A stretch of DNA of 64,000 nt from assembly GCA_038205135.1 (NCBI GenBank), contig JBBRCF010000001.1:44439-108438 (forward strand), given 5' to 3'. The stretch comes from UBA9554 sp038205135. GTDB taxonomy: Bacteria; Pseudomonadota; Alphaproteobacteria; Rhodobacterales; Rhodobacteraceae. Below the pieces are notes generated by a model. It did no database searches. It worked only from the letters and a program-made list of their open reading frames with translations, and was not told the DNA's origin. Positions 56,750 to 64,000 of the stretch are shown one piece after another. How positions within the stretch are numbered: the stretch's first letter is position 1; every line of letters starts with the position of its first letter. A program made the translations under genes and the position numbers.

Positions 56750-59368
56750 ATGGACTTGACCAAGTTCACGGAACGGTCGCGCGGATTCGTGCAGGCCGCC
56801 CAGACCACCGCGATGCGCGAAGGCCATCAGCGGCTTGTCCCCGAACATGTTCTGAAAGCGTTGCTGGACGATGCCGAAGGCATGGCGGCCAACCTGATCA
56901 CCCGCTCCGGCGGCGATGCGGCTGCAGTGCGGCTGGCGGTCGATCTGGCGGTGGGCAAACAGACCAAGGTGTCCGGCGACGCGGGGCAGACCTATCTGGA
57001 TACGCTGACCGTCAAGATGCTGAGCGAAGCCGAGGCGCTGGCGAAAAAGGCCGGCGACACGTTCGTGCCGGTTGAACGCATCCTGATGGCGCTGGCCATG
57101 GTGAAATCCAAGGCGAAAGAGGCGCTTGATGCAGGCGGCGTCACCGCGCAGGCGCTGAACGCAGCCATCAATGACATCCGCAAGGGCCGCACCGCAGACA
57201 GCGCATCGGCCGAAGAAGGATATGATGCGCTGAACAAATACGCCCGCGACCTGACCGAGGCCGCGCGTCTGGGCAAGATCGACCCGATCATCGGCCGTGA
57301 CGAGGAAATCCGCCGGTCGATGCAGGTGCTGTCGCGCCGGACCAAGAACAACCCGGTGCTGATCGGCGAACCCGGCGTCGGCAAGACGGCGATTGCCGAA
57401 GGTCTGGCGCTGCGCATCGTCAATGGTGACGTGCCCGAATCCCTGCGCAACAAACGGTTGATGGCGCTGGACATGGGGTCGCTGATCGCTGGCGCGAAAT
57501 ACCGCGGCGAATTCGAGGAACGGCTGAAGGCCATCCTGAAGGAAATCGAAAACGCCGCCGGCGAGGTCATCCTGTTCATCGACGAGATGCACACGCTGGT
57601 CGGTGCGGGCAAGGCCGACGGCGCGATGGATGCCGCGAACCTGATCAAGCCCGCGCTGGCGCGGGGCGAATTGCACTGCGTGGGCGCGACCACGCTGGAT
57701 GAATACCGCAAATATGTCGAAAAGGATGCGGCGCTTGCGCGGCGGTTCCAGCCGATCATGGTGAACGAACCGACGGTCGAAGATACGATTTCGATCCTGC
57801 GCGGCATCAAGGAAAAATACGAACTGCACCACGGCGTGCGGATTTCGGATAGCGCGCTGGTGGCGGCGGCGACGCTGTCGCACCGCTACATCACTGACCG
57901 GTTCCTGCCCGACAAGGCGATCGATCTGGTTGACGAAGCCGCCAGCCGCCTGCGGATGGAAGTAGACAGCAAGCCCGAAGAACTGGATGCGCTGGACCGT
58001 CAGATCCTGCAACTGCAGATCGAATCCGAGGCGTTGAAGCAGGAAACCGATACCGCATCACGCGACCGCCTGGAAAAGCTGGACCGCGAACTGGCCGATT
58101 TGCAGCAACGATCCGCCGAAATGACCGCCCGCTGGCAGGCCGAACGCGACAAGCTGGCCTCGGCCAGGGATCTGAAGGAAAATCTTGAACAGGCCCGCGC
58201 CGAACTGGAAATCGCCAAGCGCGAGGGCAATTTCGCCCGCGCCGGCGAATTGCAATACAGCACCATTCCCGCACTGGAACGCGATCTGTCCGAAGCGGAA
58301 ATGGCTGGTGACAGCGGCCAGATGGTGACCGAAACCGTCGGCCCCGAACAGGTGGCCGAGGTGGTCGAACGCTGGACCGGCATTCCGACCTCGCGGATGC
58401 TGGAGGGCGAACGCGACAAGCTGTTGCGGATGGAAGAGGGACTGCACAAGCGGGTCATCGGCCAGAACACGGCGGTCAGGGCCGTCGCCAACGCGGTGCG
58501 CCGTGCCCGTGCGGGCCTGAACGACGAGGGCCGACCACTGGGATCGTTCCTGTTTCTGGGCCCGACAGGCGTGGGCAAGACCGAACTGACCAAGGCGGTG
58601 GCCGAGTTTCTGTTTGATGACGACAGCGCCATGGTGCGTATCGACATGTCTGAATTCATGGAAAAACATTCGGTCGCGCGGCTGATCGGTGCGCCGCCCG
58701 GCTATGTCGGTTACGAAGAAGGCGGCGTGCTGACCGAGGCCGTCCGCCGCCGCCCGTATCAGGTCGTACTGTTCGACGAGGTCGAAAAGGCGCATCCGGA
58801 TGTGTTCAACGTGCTGTTGCAGGTGCTGGATGACGGTGTGCTGACCGACGGCCACGGCCGGACGGTGGATTTCAAGCAGACACTGATCGTGCTGACATCG
58901 AACCTGGGCGCGCGGTCGTTGTCGGAAATGCCCGATGGGGCCGATGCGTCCGGCGCCCGCGCCGAGGTGCTGGAGGCGGTGCGCGGTCATTTTCGGCCCG
59001 AATTCCTGAACCGGCTGGACGAGATCATCGTGTTCGACCGGCTGGGCCGTGCCGACATGGGCGGGATCGTCGAAATTCAGGTCGGCCGCCTGCTGAAACG
59101 TCTGGTGGCCCGCAAGATCACACTGACGCTGGATGCGGATGCCAAACAATGGCTGGCAGACGAAGGCTATGATCCGGTATTTGGCGCGCGGCCGCTGAAA
59201 CGGGTGATCCAGCGTGCCCTGCAGGATCCGTTGGCAGGCATGCTGCTGGCTGGCGTGGTGCGAGACGGCGACACCATCCCGGTGACCGCCGGGATCGAAG
59301 GCCTGATCATCGGTAACCGCGTCGCGGCGACGAACCGGCCCAAACCGACGGATGCCGTGGTGCATTGA
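56750..59368 (+). CDS. clpB: ATP-dependent disaggregase ClpB
   Basis: Hsp100 chaperone of 872 residues that rescues aggregated proteins with DnaK. The N-domain (1-145) is followed by AAA1 with Walker A GEPGVGKT at about 206-213 and VILFIDEMHTLVG. The coiled-coil middle domain (about 400-530, rich in Glu/Arg) marks ClpB rather than ClpA/C. AAA2 has Walker A GPTGVGKT at about 604-611, and the arm ends in FGARPLKRVIQRALQDPLA. The ATG at 56750 follows AGGAGAG. No clear heat-shock promoter was identified in the short upstream gap. Confidence 0.97.
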   Translation: MDLTKFTERSRGFVQAAQTTAMREGHQRLVPEHVLKALLDDAEGMAANLITRSGGDAAAVRLAVDLAVGKQTKVSGDAGQTYLDTLTVKMLSEAEALAKKAGDTFVPVERILMALAMVKSKAKEALDAGGVTAQALNAAINDIRKGRTADSASAEEGYDALNKYARDLTEAARLGKIDPIIGRDEEIRRSMQVLSRRTKNNPVLIGEPGVGKTAIAEGLALRIVNGDVPESLRNKRLMALDMGSLIAGAKYRGEFEERLKAILKEIENAAGEVILFIDEMHTLVGAGKADGAMDAANLIKPALARGELHCVGATTLDEYRKYVEKDAALARRFQPIMVNEPTVEDTISILRGIKEKYELHHGVRISDSALVAAATLSHRYITDRFLPDKAIDLVDEAASRLRMEVDSKPEELDALDRQILQLQIESEALKQETDTASRDRLEKLDRELADLQQRSAEMTARWQAERDKLASARDLKENLEQARAELEIAKREGNFARAGELQYSTIPALERDLSEAEMAGDSGQMVTETVGPEQVAEVVERWTGIPTSRMLEGERDKLLRMEEGLHKRVIGQNTAVRAVANAVRRARAGLNDEGRPLGSFLFLGPTGVGKTELTKAVAEFLFDDDSAMVRIDMSEFMEKHSVARLIGAPPGYVGYEEGGVLTEAVRRRPYQVVLFDEVEKAHPDVFNVLLQVLDDGVLTDGHGRTVDFKQTLIVLTSNLGARSLSEMPDGADASGARAEVLEAVRGHFRPEFLNRLDEIIVFDRLGRADMGGIVEIQVGRLLKRLVARKITLTLDADAKQWLADEGYDPVFGARPLKRVIQRALQDPLAGMLLAGVVRDGDTIPVTAGIEGLIIGNRVAATNRPKPTDAVVH

Positions 59369-59436
59369 TCCGCAGCGATGCTGGGCTGGCGGGGGAATAA
59401 CTCTGTCAGCCCGTGCAAAACGTCGATCTGAAACGG

Positions 59437-59775
59437 TCAGTCGGTGGGGTCAGGCGCGACATCGAACACGAATTCCACCTCTGTCAGGCCCGCAGCCACG
59501 CGCAAGACGTGGCCCACACGCGCCATGTCGGATGGATGCAGGTCAAAGTAGGTCACTGCGATGTTGGCGACAGTCAGGCAGATCACGTCAAGATCCACAC
59601 TGGAACCCATGCCGTCCGCCATCATGTGTTGATGTGTGAACAGGAACGCGTCGGCATCCGTGTCGGCTGGCGGGATGTTGTTCAAGCCATCGCCACCAAT
59701 AGCGGTCGCGGTATTGTCAGGCGGCGGGACGCGACTGTCCGGCCGGATGACGACAAAATCGTCATGCTTCGTCAT
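59437..59775 (-). CDS. Hypothetical protein
   Basis: I do not recognise this gene. It codes for about 112 acidic residues without signal peptide or membrane helix. Codon third positions are GC-rich, like real genes here, which supports coding. A recognisable segment is VDLDVICLTVANIAVTYFDLHPSDMARVGHVLRVAAGL. The start is uncertain: ATG 59775 has no good ribosome site. A TTG at 59805 has AGGA upstream but lies in the terminator of the fasciclin gene. It is convergent with clpB. Confidence 0.5.
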   Translation of the reverse strand: MTKHDDFVVIRPDSRVPPPDNTATAIGGDGLNNIPPADTDADAFLFTHQHMMADGMGSSVDLDVICLTVANIAVTYFDLHPSDMARVGHVLRVAAGLTEVEFVFDVAPDPTD

Positions 59776-59803
59776 TTGGGATTGCCACTGGATGAACCAA
59801 GTC

Positions 59804-59838
59804 AAAAAAGTCCTACCCCGGCCCGCGGGATAGGACTT
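59804..59838 (-). terminator. Rho-independent terminator of the fasciclin gene
   Basis: A 13-bp stem with one mismatch pairs 59808-59820 with 59826-59838 (AAGTCCTA...CCCG against CGGG...TAGGACTT). On the minus strand it runs into TTTTTT. It lies 59 bases after the fasciclin stop codon. Confidence 0.85.
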
Positions 59839-59896
59839 GTAGGGTCGAGCAGGTTGCCCGGACCGGCCAAACCGGCGATCCGGTCGTTGCTGTCGC

Positions 59897-60379
59897 TTAC
59901 ATCTTCGGCAGGATCACCGCGTCGATGACGTGGATCACGCCGTTCGACGTTTCGATATCGGCGGTGGTCACGTTGGCGCCGTCAACTTTGGCGCCGCCGG
60001 TGGTGGTGATCGTGACTTCCGAACCCTGCACGGTTGCGGCTTTCATACCGTCGGTCAGGTCTGCGGCCATCACTTTGCCAGCGACGACGTGATAGGTCAG
60101 GACGGCGATCAGCTTGTCCTTGTTTTCAGGCTTCAGCAGATCTTCGACGGTGCCGGCGGGCAGTGCTGCAAAAGCGGCGTCGGTAGGCGCGAAAACGGTG
60201 AACGGGCCGGGGCCCTTCAGGGTTTCGACCAGACCGGCGGCCTGCACGGCTGCAACCAGGGTGTTGAACGATCCCGCGCCAATGGCGGTATCGACTATGT
60301 CTTTCGAATGGCCGGCAGCAAATGCGGAACCAGCGAGGGCGGCGGCGGCGGTCAGGGCCAGTACGGTACGGCGGATCAT
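59897..60379 (-). CDS. Secreted fasciclin (FAS1) domain protein
   Basis: A 160-residue exported protein with a single FAS1 domain, a fold used in adhesion and surface interaction. The signal peptide MIRRTVLALTAAAALAGSAFA is cut before AGHS. The FAS1 H1 motif is GPGPFTVFAPTDAAFAALP, with LTYHVVAGKVMAADL, and the H2 motif is SNGVIHVIDAVILPKM at the C-terminus. Small single-domain FAS1 proteins are abundant in Rhodobacterales. The gene ends in a strong terminator and has its own 206-base upstream gap. Confidence 0.94.
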   Translation of the reverse strand: MIRRTVLALTAAAALAGSAFAAGHSKDIVDTAIGAGSFNTLVAAVQAAGLVETLKGPGPFTVFAPTDAAFAALPAGTVEDLLKPENKDKLIAVLTYHVVAGKVMAADLTDGMKAATVQGSEVTITTTGGAKVDGANVTTADIETSNGVIHVIDAVILPKM

Positions 60380-60585
60380 CAGATATCTCCTATCAGGTGC
60401 GGATGCCTATGTTGGCATCTGCAACCATATACGCGAAGATTTCCGGTTTGGTTCTGCGGCGGTTTCCGCGCAGAACCCAAAACGCCGGCTTGACGAAAGG
60501 AGCGCGCACTCTAAGCCGCGACTGTTTCCGCCGTCCATGCATAACCTTGTGATCCGGCGTTATCCGGCCGTGATCGGTTCGGGCA

Positions 60586-61026
60586 TCATTCCACCCCTGC
60601 GGCGCTGCGTGCGATGTCATCCAGCAGCGCCTGCACCTCTTGCATCGCGCCATCGGGGAAGGTGCGATAGCCGATCATCACAGGCTCGCCGGGACGCTGG
60701 ATGACGAATATGTCATAGGGACAGAAGCCGATGTTCATCGGGTCCACTTCCATCACCTTGCGGGACAGCGCGGCGGAACAGAAGCTGAAGATATCGGCTT
60801 CGGTGAACAGGGTGACAGTGCCGCCGACATCAGCCTTGGTGCGTTCCAGCATTTCGCCGGTGTGGCTGACACTGTCGATCACCAGCCCCTTTTCGGTGAT
60901 GGCGTTTTCCAGCGCAAAGGTCGCGTCGGCAAACGCGTCCTGAGTGGGGTAGGTCACCATATCATCGGCCAGCGCGGGCGCGGCGAGGGTGATGGCAACA
61001 GCAAGAGCAGGCAGGGTGCGGAACAT
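60586..61026 (-). CDS. Exported DUF302 protein
   Basis: A 146-residue periplasmic protein of the DUF302 family, function unknown. Signal peptide MFRTLPALAVAITLAAPALA, cut before DDMV. The DUF302 core is NAITEKGLVIDSVSHTGEML, then FSFCSAALSRKVMEVDPMNIGFCPYDIFVIQRPGEPVMIGYRTFP, with two Cys residues that could pair. The ATG at 61026 follows GGAGACGTTTC; longer starts lack a signal peptide. An FNR-type site (61090-61103) lies about 64 bases upstream, suggesting oxygen-responsive control. Confidence 0.85.
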   Translation of the reverse strand: MFRTLPALAVAITLAAPALADDMVTYPTQDAFADATFALENAITEKGLVIDSVSHTGEMLERTKADVGGTVTLFTEADIFSFCSAALSRKVMEVDPMNIGFCPYDIFVIQRPGEPVMIGYRTFPDGAMQEVQALLDDIARSAAGVE

Positions 61027-61089
61027 GAAACGTCTCCTCCGATACAGACATTGCCCGACCATACTAACCATCATAATGGCGGTACCGGA

Positions 61090-61103
61090 TTGATACATGT
61101 CAA
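61090..61103. promoter_or_regulatory. FNR/CRP-family box
   Basis: TTGATACATGTCAA matches TTGAT-N4-ATCAA at 9 of 10 defined positions. It lies between the divergent DUF302 gene (start 61026) and msrP (start 61219), closer to the former. Confidence 0.5.
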
Positions 61104-61165
61104 TGGCCGCATGTCTGAACTGCGGAATATGTCAGTTTTTCGCGTTGATGTGAGCCGAGTTGCCT

Positions 61166-61193
61166 TTGCCGCACGCGATGGTGACTGTATCCT
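61166..61193 (+). promoter_or_regulatory. Possible sigma70-type promoter of msrPQ
   Basis: TTGCCG (61166-61171) and TATCCT (61188-61193) are 16 bases apart and 25 bases ahead of the msrP start. The match is moderate. Confidence 0.35.
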
Positions 61194-61218
61194 GACGGTA
61201 TGCACAGGAGGGTAGCAG

Positions 61219-62121
61219 ATGGCCGGACGTTGGAAGAACCGCTTGTCAGATCGGGACGTGACGCCGGAACAGGTCTGGCTTGACCGCCGTGCCGTGCTGG
61301 CGGGTTTTGCCGGGACGGGCATCGCGGCGGCGCTGCCGGGTCGCGTGCGCGCGGAAACGCTGGAGCCCAACCGGTACGAAGACATCACCGCCTACAACAA
61401 CTTTTACGAATTCGGCACCGACAAGGCCGATCCGGCGCGCTATGCCGGCAGGATGACCACCGTCCCCTGGGCAATCACGATCGATGGCATGGTTGACCGT
61501 CCGGCGGATTACGCGCTGGAAGACATCGTGGCCCAGATGACGACCGAGGAACGCATCTACCGATTTCGTTGTGTCGAGGCGTGGTCGATGGTGATCCCGT
61601 GGGACGGGTTCGAATTGGCCGATTTGCTGAATTTGGCGGGCGTGCAGCCGGGCGCCACACATGTGGCGTTCGAAACCCTGCTGCGACCGGAAGAAATGCC
61701 AGGCGTGCGGTCGCCGGTGCTGGACTGGCCCTATGTCGAAGGGCTGCGGCTGGACGAGGCGATGCATCCGCTGACCCTGATGGCGACCGGGATTTATGGC
61801 AAACCGATCCCGAACCAGAACGGCGCGCCGATCCGGTTGGTGGTGCCGTGGAAGTACGGGTTCAAATCCATCAAGTCGATCGTGCGGATCACGCTGACCG
61901 ACAGCCAACCGCCGACGAGCTGGAACAAGGCTGGGCCGGGCGAATACGGGTTTTATTCCAACGTGAACCCGGAGGTTGACCACCCCCGTTGGTCGCAGGC
62001 GGACGAGCGCAAGGTGGGGCAGGGGTTGTTCGCAGCCCGGCAACCGACCCTGATGTTCAACGGCTATGAAGACGAGGTCGCGGGCCTGTATACCGGCATG
62101 GATCTGCGCGCAAACTTCTGA
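61219..62121 (+). CDS. msrP: Protein-methionine-sulfoxide reductase catalytic subunit MsrP (YedY)
   Basis: Periplasmic molybdopterin enzyme of 300 residues that repairs oxidised methionines in envelope proteins. A twin-arginine signal is present (LDRRAVLAGFAGTGIAAALPGRVRA). The Mo-ligating Cys118 is in YRFRCVEAWSMVIPW, and YNNFYEFGTDKADPA and GEYGFYSNVNPEVDHPRWSQA are MsrP signatures. GGAGGGTAGCAG precedes the ATG. Its stop overlaps the msrQ ATG by one base, so the two subunits are coupled. Confidence 0.96.
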   Translation: MAGRWKNRLSDRDVTPEQVWLDRRAVLAGFAGTGIAAALPGRVRAETLEPNRYEDITAYNNFYEFGTDKADPARYAGRMTTVPWAITIDGMVDRPADYALEDIVAQMTTEERIYRFRCVEAWSMVIPWDGFELADLLNLAGVQPGATHVAFETLLRPEEMPGVRSPVLDWPYVEGLRLDEAMHPLTLMATGIYGKPIPNQNGAPIRLVVPWKYGFKSIKSIVRITLTDSQPPTSWNKAGPGEYGFYSNVNPEVDHPRWSQADERKVGQGLFAARQPTLMFNGYEDEVAGLYTGMDLRANF

Positions 62122-62735
62122 TGCTGGCCTCGCAGGTTTCAGGGCTGGCGCGGCGGGTACCAAACTGGGTGCTATATATACTGTGTCTGCTGCCGATGCC
62201 GGTGGGGTTCTGGCAGGGTCTGACCGGACGGTTGGGGCCAGAACCGATCAAGGCTCTGGAACATCTGTATGGCTGGTATGCGCTGGCCTTTATGGTGGCC
62301 GTGTTGGCGGTGACACCCTTGCGGCGTCTGTCGGGGGTGAACCTGATGGCGTGGCGGCGCACATTGGGATTGGTCGCGTTTCTTTTCGTCACGGCGCATC
62401 TGATGGTCTGGCTGGTGCTGGATGTGAAGGACGTCGGCCGGATCTGGGTCGATATCGTCAAACGCCCTTACATTACGGTCGGCATGGCGGCGTTCGTGTT
62501 GATGCTGCCGCTGGCGCTGACGTCCAGCAACTGGGCGATCCGGCGGCTAGGGCCCCTGCGGTGGAAGGCGCTGCATCGCCTGACCTATGCGGTGGCGGTG
62601 TTGGGGGCAGTACACTTCGTGATGCTGCGCAAGGGCGTGCAGATCGAGCCGTTGTTATGGGCGGCGGCGGTTCTGGGGTTGCTGGCACTGCGGTTATCCT
62701 GGGCGGGATGGTTACCGAAACGGGTGCAAGGGTGA
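62121..62735 (+). CDS. msrQ: MsrQ haem-binding membrane subunit (YedZ)
   Basis: Inner-membrane haem b protein of 204 residues that passes quinol electrons to MsrP. Six hydrophobic helices; haem-ligand His residues are likely in ALEHLYGWYALAF, FLFVTAHLMVWLVL and LHRLTYAVAVLGAVHFVML. TGRLGPEPIKALEH is the family motif near the N-terminus. It starts in the msrP stop codon. Its own stop lies in the base of a large nested palindrome that probably terminates the operon. Confidence 0.94.
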   Translation: MLASQVSGLARRVPNWVLYILCLLPMPVGFWQGLTGRLGPEPIKALEHLYGWYALAFMVAVLAVTPLRRLSGVNLMAWRRTLGLVAFLFVTAHLMVWLVLDVKDVGRIWVDIVKRPYITVGMAAFVLMLPLALTSSNWAIRRLGPLRWKALHRLTYAVAVLGAVHFVMLRKGVQIEPLLWAAAVLGLLALRLSWAGWLPKRVQG

Positions 62736-62778
62736 ATCAGGGGGGTGAATCGGGTGCGATTCACCCCCCGCTGATTCA
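62733..62778 (+). terminator. Nested palindrome, probable msrPQ terminator
   Basis: The outer stem TGAATCAG / CTGATTCA (62733-62740, 62771-62778) encloses the inner stem GGGGGTGAATC / GATTCACCCCC (62741-62751, 62758-62768) with loop GGGTGC. The msrQ stop codon is inside. TTTGC and a second small hairpin (GCAAAG / CTTTGC) follow. Confidence 0.6.
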
Positions 62779-63046
62779 TTTGCAAAGATTTCTTTGCGAG
62801 TCGGGGCCTGAATTGGCATCCGAAAGGCACGCATCGGGGGTGATTCACTGCTGCACTGCAGAGCCCTGTGAAGCACCTTGGGGGTAAGCCTGTGGATAAC
62901 ACAAGATATGGGCCAGGCTCACGCTGCAGTGCAGTATGAAAATTTCGTGACAGTCATCGTTTGCGTAACTTTCAGCAAACAACCCCCTGATTTTGAATGA
63001 AAATTGGGGTTTGCGAAAAAAACGTGACGATCACTGAAAAAAGGGG

Positions 63047-63075
63047 TTGCGGCCCCACGCATCAAACCGTAGAAC
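63047..63075 (+). promoter_or_regulatory. rrn promoter
   Basis: -35 TTGCGG (63047-63052) and -10 TAGAAC (63070-63075) with a 17-base spacer, preceded by A-rich sequence resembling an UP element (about 63016-63042). The layout matches Rhodobacterales rrn promoters. Confidence 0.65.
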
Positions 63076-63233
63076 CCCCTTCACCGGAGACGCAGTAGCG
63101 AACGACGGGACGCCAGACGGAACGGACGACACGCCAAAAGGCGCGGTAAGATGGGAAGCGAGGTTACTACCAGAGATACATGCAGCGGGGCGCGCTAACA
63201 AGGTTTGGCGCTTCCTGTGAATTTTGTCTCAAC

Positions 63234-63243
63234 GCTCTTTGAA
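63234..63243 (+). promoter_or_regulatory. boxA antitermination element in the rrn leader
   Basis: GCTCTTTGAA matches the rrn boxA core (GCTCTTT). It lies about 240 bases before 16S rRNA and about 160 after the promoter. Confidence 0.6.
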
Positions 63244-63360
63244 ATCGCAAGTATCTGAAGAGATATGTGGGCGGTTTGGTTCATTCGATGGATCAGCCTC
63301 TTCATATCGACCTGCTAGCACCGGACAAAATCCGGGGCGATGATGCAGGGTCAGCTTCAC

Positions 63361-63407
63361 TGTTTGGCGGCTTCTGGTTTCTGATGAAACCTGAAGCACA
63401 TCAAACA
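63361..63407 (+). other. Stem-loop in the pre-16S leader
   Basis: GCTTC-T-GGTTTC and GAAACC-T-GAAGC pair (63370-63381 with 63386-63397, loop TGAT, one T-T mismatch). The outer arms TGTTTG / CAAACA extend it. Probably part of the rRNA processing structure. Confidence 0.6.
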
Positions 63408-63413
63408 GAGACT

Positions 63414-63437
63414 GTACCAGTCTTAGCCGACTGGTAC
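63414..63437 (+). other. Perfect 9-bp stem-loop in the pre-16S leader
   Basis: GTACCAGTC (63414-63422) and GACTGGTAC (63429-63437) with loop TTAGCC, about 45 bases before mature 16S rRNA. Confidence 0.65.
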
Positions 63438-63482
63438 GATGTGCAGAGGTTCGAACGTCAAGGATATGTCGCAAGACATTTC

Positions 63483-64000
<518 letters not shown>

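Larger units (their letters stand above)
62779..63482 (+). promoter_or_regulatory. rRNA operon promoter and leader region
   Basis: About 700 bases with no protein gene. It contains an 11-bp inverted repeat (62851-62861 and 62924-62934), A-rich tracts at 62985-63042, a rrn promoter at 63047-63075, an antitermination boxA near 63234, and two stable hairpins (63361-63407 and 63414-63437) just before 16S rRNA. Confidence 0.75.

Noticed and set aside
56576..58012. Apparent N-terminal extension of pyrF by over 470 codons
   Set aside because: The extension is antisense to clpB and not homologous to anything in OMP decarboxylase; the real start is the ATG at 56575.

Overview
The window is a high-GC chromosomal segment from an alphaproteobacterium of the order Rhodobacterales (roseobacter/Rhodobacter relatives). 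The best evidence is the 5' third of a 16S rRNA gene at the right edge, which has alphaproteobacterial features. Supporting signs are a Rhodobacter-type porin, a class I lysyl-tRNA synthetase, membrane-bound ferritin MbfA with an Irr-like operator, and typical gene pairings such as leuS-lptE-holA and msrP-msrQ. I see no phage, insertion sequence, CRISPR array or tRNA. Genes are dense, with many 4-base ATGA overlaps that indicate operons. Only three gene-free stretches exceed about 300 bases: the porin leader, the prx/aldehyde dehydrogenase spacer and the rRNA leader.

Layout. 1-4.9 kb: the end of a branched-chain amino acid permease gene, an MFS transporter, asd and a DUF4139 (MuiA-like) exported protein. 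4.9-6.9 kb (minus strand): a compact beta-carbonic anhydrase - SbtA - SbtB operon, that is, a bicarbonate transporter with its PII-like partner. 7.0-11.6 kb: a small helical protein, an M17 aminopeptidase, an NlpC/P60 hydrolase and a TPR-sulfotransferase. 11.6-17.5 kb: porin, a DUF3576 lipoprotein, and the leuS-lptE-holA operon. 17.6-24.7 kb: a glycosyltransferase, a GST, an orphan PstB, a decayed tetR pseudogene, mbfA, and a three-gene rimK operon. 24.8-29.4 kb: 1-Cys peroxiredoxin, an aldehyde dehydrogenase, an atypical kinase, a pseudouridine synthase and DUF2794.

29.4-35.9 kb is a phenylacetate (paa) regulatory and catabolic locus: paaX, a TetR regulator, paaK, paaJ and paaI on the minus strand, divergent from paaZ, with a palindromic operator between them. 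The paaABCDE oxygenase and paaG/paaH are not here. 36-39.5 kb holds an MFS transporter, a TerB-like protein and class I lysK. 39.6-46.0 kb is a four-gene operon: an XRE-cupin regulator, two 813/815-residue flavoenzymes of the dimethylglycine/sarcosine dehydrogenase family, and a homocysteine S-methyltransferase between them. Together they read as stepwise N-demethylation of glycine betaine or a similar methylamine. A pair of near-identical 26-bp operator-like repeats precedes it.

46-64 kb: rsmD, a ferredoxin reductase-like enzyme, Prx5, PCD, a DUF482 acyltransferase, GDPD, RidA, a type I secretion ABC/HlyD pair, mlaA-mlaC, pyrF, clpB, a fasciclin protein, a DUF302 protein, msrP-msrQ, and an rrn operon promoter and leader leading into 16S rRNA.

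The points most worth following up are the SbtA/SbtB/carbonic anhydrase operon in a genome region with no other sign of autotrophy, the tandem operator of the methylamine operon, two Irr-box-like sites, the decayed tetR gene, and an orphan PstB with an altered ABC signature.
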